From the NCBI GenBank assembly GCA_903970355.1, contig CAJCIF010000516.1, forward strand, positions 1-5,435: 5,435 bases of DNA. The letters are read 5' to 3'. Position numbers and translations under genes: made by a program. The notes beneath the pieces are model-generated. The model had not been told where the DNA came from, did not search any database, and saw nothing but the letters and a program-made list of their open reading frames with translations. This document shows, in pieces, positions 1-5,180 of this stretch. Every line of letters begins with the position of its first letter. The stretch's first letter is position 1. Origin of the DNA: Actinomycetota bacterium. Lineage in GTDB: Bacteria > Cyanobacteriota > Vampirovibrionia > Obscuribacterales > Obscuribacteraceae.

Positions 1-2
1 AA

Positions 3-32
3 TTGCACTGTCAAAAAAAGCATTCCCATACT
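3..32 (+). promoter_or_regulatory. Possible weak sigma70-type promoter for the flippase-like gene
   Basis: TTGCAC at 3-8 and CATACT at 27-32 are 18 bases apart and resemble -35 and -10 boxes (the -10 matches TATAAT at four of six positions). It would give a leader of roughly 95 bases before the ATG at 135. Both boxes are imperfect, and the upstream region is cut off by the window edge, so this is only a candidate. Confidence 0.2.
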
Positions 33-134
33 AAGCACTGACTTAATCGTTCCGCACATGATCTTAAATGAAGCCGTGGGGCATCGCCATGTAAGCATGT
101 AGAATCAAGAAGCCCTTTTACACAGTTTTTCAAA

Positions 135-1163
135 ATGCAGACGCCAACCGAAGAGCCTTCTAAGCCTAAGTTCAACTTTGTTCGCCAACTTATCACCATT
201 GTCATTGCAGTTGGTTTGATTTGGCTTTCATTTCGGGGTGCCAATCTCAATGAGATCTGGCAATCTGCAAAAAACGCCGATGTTCTACTTCTGGCTGCCA
301 TGTGTGTAGTTTCGCTTTTCAGCCATTTGGTAAGAGCATTTCGCTGGCGGATACTGGTTGCCCCCCTAACTGACCACAAAATTGCCCTCTATAACACCTT
401 TAAAGCAGTGGTATTTGGATATGCAGTCAATCTTGCTATTCCACGCGGCGGTGAAATCGTGCGCTTGTTTTCGCTTAGTAAAAGCGAAGAAATTCCCTGG
501 GTAAGCGTTCTGCCTACTCTTTTGATCGACCGCTTACTTGATATCGCTTTATTGGTGTTGTTATTAGGCGGCACGCTTATTATTTTGCCTCCTAGTATTC
601 TCAAACAAATGCCATGGCTACCTTCCGGAGGCATCGCGCTCACGATTAGCACAGTACTAGGACTGGTGGCACTGCCGCGTTTAAGTGCAATTGCGTCGTG
701 GGCGCTCAGCCACAAATCTGCACACACACTTTTACCTGAACAGCTAAAAGAGAGGGTATTGCACATCTTTACGCAATTCGACGCCGGCACCAAAGCATTG
801 ACAAATCCGGGTGCCTATCCCGCCATTACTGCCGCCAGTGTATTGCTCTGGTTTTGTTATTGGTTGGGATGTTATTTGAGCATTCAGGCTTTTCACCTGG
901 GAAACCAGGTTTCGCTCGCCAATACAACGATCGTCTTCACAGTTAGTTCCGTCGGTGTCTTAGTGCCTACTCCTGGTTGTGTCGGCAGTTACCACTTTTT
1001 GACAAGTCAGGCCTTAATGCTTTCCTCAGGCGTGCCTCAAACAACTGCACTGGCGCTGGTTACCGTCAGCCACATTCTCATTTTTGCTCTTGTGCCCATT
1101 GCAAGTTCATTGGCGTGTATTGCCATCGATACTCTGGCGCTCAAAGCGAAAAACAAATCTTAG
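135..1163 (+). CDS. Flippase-like / lysylphosphatidylglycerol synthase TM-family membrane protein
   Basis: A 342-residue polytopic inner-membrane protein of the LPG_synthase_TM (UPF0104, AglD/MprF-N-terminal-like) family. A short hydrophilic N-terminus (MQTPTEEPSK) precedes about eight hydrophobic segments near residues 18-33, 48-68, 88-103, 125-151, 165-182, 231-253, 264-280 and 305-331. Family-type motifs are visible: HLVRAFRW (64-71), PRGGEIVR (103-110), the LLIDRLLD segment (129-136) and PTPGCVGSYH (278-287), which replaces the more usual PGG-G form. Length is normal for the stand-alone family. Members have been linked to moving or modifying lipid-linked substrates, but no substrate can be assigned, and there is no soluble aminoacyl-transferase domain as in MprF. 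ATG 135 is the first usable start after an in-frame stop at 69-71. No Shine-Dalgarno is visible before it, so initiation may be weak or SD-independent. The TAG stop overlaps the convergent mutM stop by four bases. Confidence 0.85.
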   Translation: MQTPTEEPSKPKFNFVRQLITIVIAVGLIWLSFRGANLNEIWQSAKNADVLLLAAMCVVSLFSHLVRAFRWRILVAPLTDHKIALYNTFKAVVFGYAVNLAIPRGGEIVRLFSLSKSEEIPWVSVLPTLLIDRLLDIALLVLLLGGTLIILPPSILKQMPWLPSGGIALTISTVLGLVALPRLSAIASWALSHKSAHTLLPEQLKERVLHIFTQFDAGTKALTNPGAYPAITAASVLLWFCYWLGCYLSIQAFHLGNQVSLANTTIVFTVSSVGVLVPTPGCVGSYHFLTSQALMLSSGVPQTTALALVTVSHILIFALVPIASSLACIAIDTLALKAKNKS

Positions 1164-2002
1164 CGGCTACCCTTGCGCTTCTGGCAACTCGGGCAAAAAT
1201 GGCTGGACCGACCGACGATGCGAACTCGTTCAATTGGCGTTTGGCATACTCGGCATGCATAGCCTTTTCGTCCGTATACATAAGCAGTATTCTGATAGTT
1301 ACCGTTGACACCATCACTATCTGTATAGTCACGCACACTGGAGCCACCCAACTTAATAGCCTGACTCAAAACAGAAATAATTTCTTCAGCAAGACGATTG
1401 CATTCTGTAAGAGTGACGTTGCCGGCTAAAGTTTGGGGATGCAATTTCGCACGGAAAAGAGATTCATCTGCATAGATGTTGCCCACACCAGCGATTAGTC
1501 GTTGATCCAAAAGCGCACTTTTAATCGGTTGCTTTTTGTTTTTGAAAACTTTGTGCAAATAAGATCCGGTCAGCTCTTCAAGAGGTTCAACACCGAGCTC
1601 TCCTAAGGTTGGAATGATTTCCTCAAATGAAAGAGCGGGTTCTTTGTACCAGAGCCTCCCAAACACTCTCATATCTTCAAAATGAAGTTGTTTACCGCTT
1701 TTCAATTTAAAAGCAACTCGCAAAAATTTGCCTTTCGGTTTAGTCTCTTTGAGAAATAAAAGCCGGCCGGACATGCGCAAATGGACAGCCAGTCCGCTGC
1801 CATCTTTGAAATTGATAAGCAAATACTTGCCGCGGCGATCTACCGTTGTAAATGCTTTTCCAGTCAATCCTTTGGCAAACTTCTTCGCATCCGGATGACC
1901 AATGGAAAGTTGTCGCAACACTTCAACACCGGCAATTTCCTCACCCTTCAAAACTTTATTCAGTCCGCGACGAACGGTTTCAACTTCAGGCAATTCAGGC
2001 AT
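1160..2002 (-). CDS. mutM: Formamidopyrimidine-DNA glycosylase (Fpg/MutM)
   Basis: A 280-residue bifunctional base-excision repair enzyme that removes 8-oxoguanine and formamidopyrimidines and nicks the abasic site. The start is fixed by the invariant MPELPEVETVRRGL: after Met removal, Pro is the Schiff-base nucleophile and the next Glu the catalytic acid. Further family signatures in order are GKYL with K59 (phosphate/base contact), HLRMSGRL (intercalating Met), the DMRVFGR segment, the helix-two-turn-helix with GVGNIYADE, the 8-oxoG capping loop GGSSVRDY, and a C-terminal zinc finger C250-X2-C253-X16-C270-X2-C273 with the DNA-contacting Arg in VGRSSHFC. All catalytic and zinc residues are present, so it should be active. 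A start 24 codons upstream (2074) is possible but would put an unrelated stretch before the processed N-terminal Pro, so it is rejected. It lies 5 bases after the antiporter stop and probably shares its transcript; its own Shine-Dalgarno is not evident. Confidence 0.97.
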   Translation of the reverse strand: MPELPEVETVRRGLNKVLKGEEIAGVEVLRQLSIGHPDAKKFAKGLTGKAFTTVDRRGKYLLINFKDGSGLAVHLRMSGRLLFLKETKPKGKFLRVAFKLKSGKQLHFEDMRVFGRLWYKEPALSFEEIIPTLGELGVEPLEELTGSYLHKVFKNKKQPIKSALLDQRLIAGVGNIYADESLFRAKLHPQTLAGNVTLTECNRLAEEIISVLSQAIKLGGSSVRDYTDSDGVNGNYQNTAYVYGRKGYACRVCQTPIERVRIVGRSSHFCPSCQKRKGSR

Positions 2003-2007
2003 GGCAA

Positions 2008-3324
2008 TCAGGCTAAATAGAAGGTCGCACAGAGAATCAAATATACCGCTAAGAGCTGCACCCCTTCCATCCAATTACATTCACCATCGGTTGCCACAAA
2101 GGCAAGAATGATTACGGAAACTACAATTGCCATCAATTCGATTTCCGTAAAGCGCAAATCCATCGGCTTACCGAGAATGAAACTGGCAAACACCAGAACC
2201 GGTGCAACAAATAAAGCAATTTGTGCGCCGGAACCAAGCGCAATATTGATGGCCAGATCCATCTTGTTCTTTACAGCCATCAGTACCGCAGTCGTATGCT
2301 CAGCGGCATTGCCGATGATGGCGACCAGCACAACACCGATAAATATTTTGGTAAGACCCATAGCCTCTGCTGCTTTTTCAATTGCATGCACAAGATACTC
2401 ACTCAATATGGCAACGAGAATGGTAGTCACACAGAGAATTAAAATCGATTTTTTTACGTCCCACTGCGCGACACCCATGGCATCGTCAGCTTCTGCATCA
2501 CCTTCTGCATTGTAGAGATTGCGGTGAGTTTTCAAACTGAAAATCAAATTGGCAATATAGGTCAAAAACAAAACAACCGAAATTGCTAGAGCGAGCTTCG
2601 CTTCATTCAAAGGTGGAGTTGATCGTTGCGCCTCAGAAGCACTGCCACCTGGGTCGTGATGTGAGATCACATCATCGTTTGCTTCAACAGGCACAAGTTC
2701 GAGCTCAGCTCCTTCCGGTATGGAGGGGTTGGCACTGAAGTCAACCAGATCTAGTTGTGGTTTCGGTTTGGCAACATGATCTGTCTTTCCTATTTTATTG
2801 TTGCCTGGTTTTTCGGCTGGTCCAAGAGCACGCCTGATGAGATGGAACCTGGGTGTATGCGGATTCGCAACGGAATAGTGAAAGACAGCCGGCACGGTTA
2901 AACTGATGGCAGCAAGTGCAAGTAAGGTGGCGGATGTGGTGGCAGCGATCCGGTTGAACGTCTGGCGTTCATAGCGCAACCCGCCTGCAAAAATCGCGGC
3001 CCCCAAAACCAGCAAGACGTTTCCAATGATTGATCCGGTAATTGAGGCTTTGACAACATCTATCAAGCCGGCTCTTAATGCGGCAAAGGAAATGATCAAT
3101 TCGCAAGCGTTGCCGAATGTGGCATTCAACAATCCGCCTAAGCCTGAACCAACACGCTCAGAAAGATATTCTGTCGCTTTGCCCATTAGGCCAGCAAGCG
3201 GAATGATGCCCAGGCAAGCCGACACAAAAATGACGGTTTCTGGTGCTCCAAGCCAAACCGCAATTGGAGGCACAGGAATAAAAATGAGGAGCAGATTTAA
3301 ATACGACTCAGCGGTCCACTTCAT
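2008..3324 (-). CDS. CAX-type Ca2+/H+ antiporter with enlarged central loop
   Basis: A 438-residue cation:proton antiporter of the Ca2+/cation antiporter superfamily, expected to export Ca2+ from the cytoplasm using the proton gradient. The two inverted alpha-repeats are clear. Repeat 1 has GGLLNATFGNACE (63-75) with E75, then the VVKASITGSIIGN segment. Repeat 2 has IGNAAEHTTAV with GNAAE at 338-342 and E342, then KNKMDLAINIALGSGAQ. The C-terminal NWMEGVQLLAVYLIL helix is also family-typical. The first repeat has Cys in GNACE where Thr or Ala is common. Bacterial CAX proteins are usually about 350-370 residues. The excess is a hydrophilic stretch at about 153-240, basic in its first half and acidic in its second, placed between the two repeat halves. 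ATG 3324 is the only start before an in-frame stop (TGA at 3363-3361). No good Shine-Dalgarno precedes it. It is first in an apparent operon with mutM and divergent from gdhA. Confidence 0.93.
   Translation of the reverse strand: MKWTAESYLNLLLIFIPVPPIAVWLGAPETVIFVSACLGIIPLAGLMGKATEYLSERVGSGLGGLLNATFGNACELIISFAALRAGLIDVVKASITGSIIGNVLLVLGAAIFAGGLRYERQTFNRIAATTSATLLALAAISLTVPAVFHYSVANPHTPRFHLIRRALGPAEKPGNNKIGKTDHVAKPKPQLDLVDFSANPSIPEGAELELVPVEANDDVISHHDPGGSASEAQRSTPPLNEAKLALAISVVLFLTYIANLIFSLKTHRNLYNAEGDAEADDAMGVAQWDVKKSILILCVTTILVAILSEYLVHAIEKAAEAMGLTKIFIGVVLVAIIGNAAEHTTAVLMAVKNKMDLAINIALGSGAQIALFVAPVLVFASFILGKPMDLRFTEIELMAIVVSVIILAFVATDGECNWMEGVQLLAVYLILCATFYLA
2657..2674. repeat. 18-base inverted repeat inside the antiporter gene
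   Basis: TGATGTGA and TCACATCA form perfect 8-base arms around a 2-base spacer (GA). It sits in the part of the antiporter gene that encodes the acidic half of the extra loop (DDVISHHD). It resembles a CRP half-site pair (TGTGA/TCACA), but the spacer is 2 rather than 6, so it is not a CRP site. It may simply be chance. Confidence 0.4.
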
Positions 3325-3353
3325 TTGAAAAAGGCATCCAGCGAGGACAACAT
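3321..3353 (-). other. Possible 10-residue upstream ORF overlapping the antiporter start
   Basis: ATG at 3353-3351 opens a ten-codon frame (MLSSLDAFFK) whose TGA stop overlaps the antiporter ATG in an ATGA arrangement. This geometry would allow translational coupling and could compensate for the missing Shine-Dalgarno of the antiporter. It has no good ribosome binding site itself, and so short a frame can occur by chance. Confidence 0.15.
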
Positions 3354-3356
3354 TTT

Positions 3357-3385
3357 GGTATCACCCTAGCACAATAAAATCGCAA
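3357..3385 (-). promoter_or_regulatory. Candidate promoter for the antiporter-mutM operon
   Basis: On the minus strand, TTGCGA (3385-3380) and GATACC (3362-3357) are separated by 17 bases, the ideal sigma70 spacing. Matches are 4/6 to TTGACA and 3/6 to TATAAT. The start point would fall near 3350, close to the antiporter ATG, giving a leader of about 25 bases. Placement is sensible but the boxes are weak. Confidence 0.25.
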
Positions 3386-3617
3386 GCATACACGCCACCA
3401 CACGCATGACAGCTCCTGCTTATCCAGCCAATCCGACCGCCAATCCCAGATCGCTACCTGAAACAAATTTTGCTTGACGAGTTCGCCCCCAAATTCGGAG
3501 GGGAAAAGGTAAGTACCATAGCCCCAAAATCGAAGCTATGTCTTAATCTTCAGAGATTCTAGGAATAAATTAAGCGGACAGCTCTGTACCACTTTGCAAT
3601 ATCCAGCCATCAAGAGC

Positions 3618-3634
3618 GGTAACATAATGTAACC
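3618..3634. promoter_or_regulatory. Operator-like 17-base near-palindrome upstream of gdhA
   Basis: GGTAACATAATGTAACC is symmetric as GGT-n-ACAT-n-ATGT-n-ACC, with only positions 4 and 14 breaking the symmetry around the centre. It ends 46 bases before the gdhA ATG. It fits the GlnR/TnrA box TGTNAN7TNACA at all specified positions except the outermost T and A. It also has GTA-N8-TAA, one base from the NtcA core GTA-N8-TAC. CATAAT at 3623-3628, inside it, matches the -10 consensus at five of six positions, so a bound protein could affect transcription directly. No good -35 lies 16-18 bases upstream. The regulator is not identified. Confidence 0.45.
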
Positions 3635-3652
3635 AATCTTTATTTTGGTGAG

Positions 3653-3665
3653 AGACCCGGGGTCT
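3653..3665 (+). promoter_or_regulatory. Short hairpin next to the gdhA ribosome binding site
   Basis: AGACC, loop CGG, GGTCT forms a 5-base-pair G/C-containing hairpin (or a 6+1+6 DNA palindrome) that ends one base before the AAGGAGG Shine-Dalgarno. In RNA it could stack against or help expose the ribosome binding site. It could equally be a DNA operator. The role is inferred only from position and symmetry. Confidence 0.35.
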
Positions 3666-3672
3666 AAGGAGG
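3666..3672 (+). promoter_or_regulatory. Strong Shine-Dalgarno of gdhA
   Basis: AAGGAGG lies 8 bases before the ATG at 3681, nearly the full anti-SD complement at ideal spacing. It decides the gdhA start and is the only strong Shine-Dalgarno at a gene start in this window, suggesting high gdhA translation. Confidence 0.9.
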
Positions 3673-3680
3673 ATAGCTAA

Positions 3681-4964
3681 ATGGTCGCCGTAAAGTCGGT
3701 CGAAAAGTTCGCTATGGAGTGCGAAACAGAGCATTTTCTAATGGCGCAACGTCAACTGGACGAAATTGCGGGTGAAATGGGCTTAGATCCCGAGCTCCAT
3801 GAAAGGCTAAGGTATCCGAAACGCTCTCTCATTGTCACAATCCCTGTGCGCATGGATGACGGCCGCGTGAAGTCCTTCACTGGCTATCGCGTTCACCATG
3901 ACGTCACGCTCGGACCGGCTAAAGGTGGCATACGCTATCATCCGGACGTCAATCTCGGCGAAGTGGCCGGCTTGGCGATGCTCATGACTTGGAAATGCGC
4001 CTTAATGGGATTGCCCTATGGCGGTGCTAAAGGTGGGGTGCGTTGTGAACCCTGGAAATTATCAGCAGGCGAGTTAGAGAGAATGACCCGTCGATACACC
4101 TCCGAAATCATCAACTTGATCGGACCGGACAAAGACATTCCGGCACCTGATATGTACACGAACGAACAAACAATGGCCTGGATCATGGACACCTACAGTA
4201 TTAACGTAGGTCATACCGTGCCTAGTGTTGTGACCGGCAAGCCGGTATCTATAGGTGGTTCGTACGGGCGCCAGGAAGCAACCGGAAGAGGTGTAGCCTA
4301 TTGCGCCAGGCGCGCTGCCGCTCATCAAAATTTAGCCGCCCAGTCACCAAAGGTGGTGATTCAAGGTTTCGGCAACGTTGGTTCGGTTGCCGCAAAGCTC
4401 TTACATGAATCGGGCTACAAAGTAGTTGCTGTTTCCGATGTCTATGGCGGAATCTACAACGAAAACGGCCTGGATATCTCCCGGCTCTTGGCCTATGTTT
4501 CCGAGATGGGGCGCGTGCAAGATTTTGCTGCCGCCAGGAACATATCAAACGAAGAGCTACTGACTTTGCCTTGCGACATTTTGATTCCGGCTGCGCTCGG
4601 TAATCAAATCCATAAAGGAAATGTCGACCAGTTAGAGTGCAAAATTATTGTGGAAGGTGCAAACGGGCCAACTGGTCCGGAAGCGGATCAAATTTTGTTT
4701 GACCGCGGCGTCCTGGTCGTGCCCGATATTCTGGCCAACGCCGGTGGCGTAATCGTCAGTTATTTCGAGTGGGTGCAGGGTTTAATGCACTTCTTCTGGA
4801 CCGAAGAGGAAGTAAACCATCGCCTGGAAGAAATTATGGGTAAGGCTTGCGATCAAGTTTTTGCCATGGCGAGCAAAACCGGTTTGCGAACGCGCATGGC
4901 GGCCCTGCGTATCGGCATTAGCCGTCTGGCTGAAGCAAAACGACTGCGCGGCTTGTACCCTTAA
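3681..4964 (+). CDS. gdhA: Glutamate dehydrogenase (Glu/Leu/Phe/Val dehydrogenase family)
   Basis: A 427-residue cytoplasmic enzyme interconverting glutamate and 2-oxoglutarate plus ammonium with NAD(P)(H). Length is typical of hexameric bacterial and archaeal GDH. The N-terminal dimerisation/substrate domain has GPAKGGIRYHP (K81), the TWKCALMGLPYGGAKGGV signature (K105 and catalytic K117) and PAPDMYTNE with catalytic D157. GSYGRQEATGRG (193-204) leads into the Rossmann domain with the nucleotide-binding loop GFGNVG (229-234) and VSD (251-253) at the end of the second strand. The C-terminal NAGGVIVSYFEWVQG segment closes the active site. At the end of the catalytic signature it reads GGVRCEP, with Glu123 where Asp or Asn is usual. 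The family includes leucine and phenylalanine dehydrogenases, but length and motifs favour glutamate. Cofactor preference (NAD or NADP) cannot be read with certainty. It is monocistronic as far as visible, with possible nitrogen control from the upstream palindrome. Confidence 0.95.
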   Translation: MVAVKSVEKFAMECETEHFLMAQRQLDEIAGEMGLDPELHERLRYPKRSLIVTIPVRMDDGRVKSFTGYRVHHDVTLGPAKGGIRYHPDVNLGEVAGLAMLMTWKCALMGLPYGGAKGGVRCEPWKLSAGELERMTRRYTSEIINLIGPDKDIPAPDMYTNEQTMAWIMDTYSINVGHTVPSVVTGKPVSIGGSYGRQEATGRGVAYCARRAAAHQNLAAQSPKVVIQGFGNVGSVAAKLLHESGYKVVAVSDVYGGIYNENGLDISRLLAYVSEMGRVQDFAAARNISNEELLTLPCDILIPAALGNQIHKGNVDQLECKIIVEGANGPTGPEADQILFDRGVLVVPDILANAGGVIVSYFEWVQGLMHFFWTEEEVNHRLEEIMGKACDQVFAMASKTGLRTRMAALRIGISRLAEAKRLRGLYP

Positions 4965-5180
4965 GCCAAAACTTTCCGCCCAAACGAAAGTCGGATTTCA
5001 CTAGACTTTCAGCAAGGTACGAGACACTTAGATACAACGTTCGAAGAAATTTTCCCGCGCTCCTTGCCAAGGGCGGTAAATTATCCTTACGGCGTGGAAC
5101 ACAGTTTATGGGTCTGGGATAGCTGTTAGCAAAAAGCGATCGGCATCCGGTTGGCAGTATTTACTACAAGACGGGCGAAC
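4965..5180. other. Intergenic region between gdhA and the truncated ORF
   Basis: The 216-base gap contains the paired hairpins near its left end. No long open frame is seen in it. TTGCCA at 5064-5069 looks like a -35 box but has no -10 at suitable spacing, so no promoter is called for the downstream ORF. Confidence 0.5.
4971..5010 (+). repeat. Two mutually exclusive hairpins after gdhA
   Basis: ACTTTC (4971-4976) pairs with GAAAGT (4986-4991), and GAAAGTC (4986-4992) pairs instead with GACTTTC (5004-5010). The central segment can join only one hairpin at a time. They begin 6 bases after the gdhA stop. No T-run follows the second stem, so it is not a classical intrinsic terminator. It may protect the 3' end of the mRNA, act as a weak terminator, or be chance. 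Confidence 0.35.

Larger units (their letters stand above)
3325..3680. other. Divergent intergenic region between the antiporter gene and gdhA
   Basis: This 356-base gap holds no convincing gene. The left part should contain the antiporter promoter and the right part the gdhA promoter and leader. Short inverted repeats cluster on the gdhA side: GGTA-AG-TACC (3508-3517), CATAGC/GCTATG (3517-3522 with 3535-3540), CTTAAT/ATTAAG (3542-3547 with 3569-3574) enclosing AATCT/AGATT (3545-3549 with 3554-3558), a 17-base near-palindrome (3618-3634) and AGACC/GGTCT (3653-3657 with 3661-3665). Two short frames exist: a 23-codon ATG frame at 3406-3477 and a 50-codon open stretch at 3410-3559 with no ATG. 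Neither has a ribosome binding site, so neither is annotated as a gene. Confidence 0.7.

Noticed and set aside
389..793. Minus-strand open frames inside the flippase-like gene and other long frames opposite gdhA and the antiporter
   Set aside because: They lie antisense to well-supported genes, have no family motifs and look like shadow frames.
2003..2074. A 24-codon N-terminal extension of MutM starting at 2074
   Set aside because: Fpg needs Pro as residue 2 (the N-terminal nucleophile after Met removal), which fixes the start at 2002; the extension only reads through the end of the antiporter gene.
3406..3477. A 23-codon ATG frame with Pro/Ala/Asn repeats (PANPTANP) in the divergent gap
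   Set aside because: No ribosome binding site, low-complexity composition and no recognisable product; likely a chance frame.
3474..3479. TTGACG as a -35 box for gdhA
   Set aside because: No acceptable -10 box lies 15-19 bases downstream, where the sequence is G-rich.
3486..3503. CCCC/GGGG hairpin as a terminator
   Set aside because: The stem is only four pairs with a ten-base loop and is followed by A residues rather than a T-run; no gene ends just before it on either strand.
3505..3680. Glutamine (glnA-type) riboswitch before gdhA
   Set aside because: The conserved GGAAGTAGG-like segment and three-stem junction are not seen.
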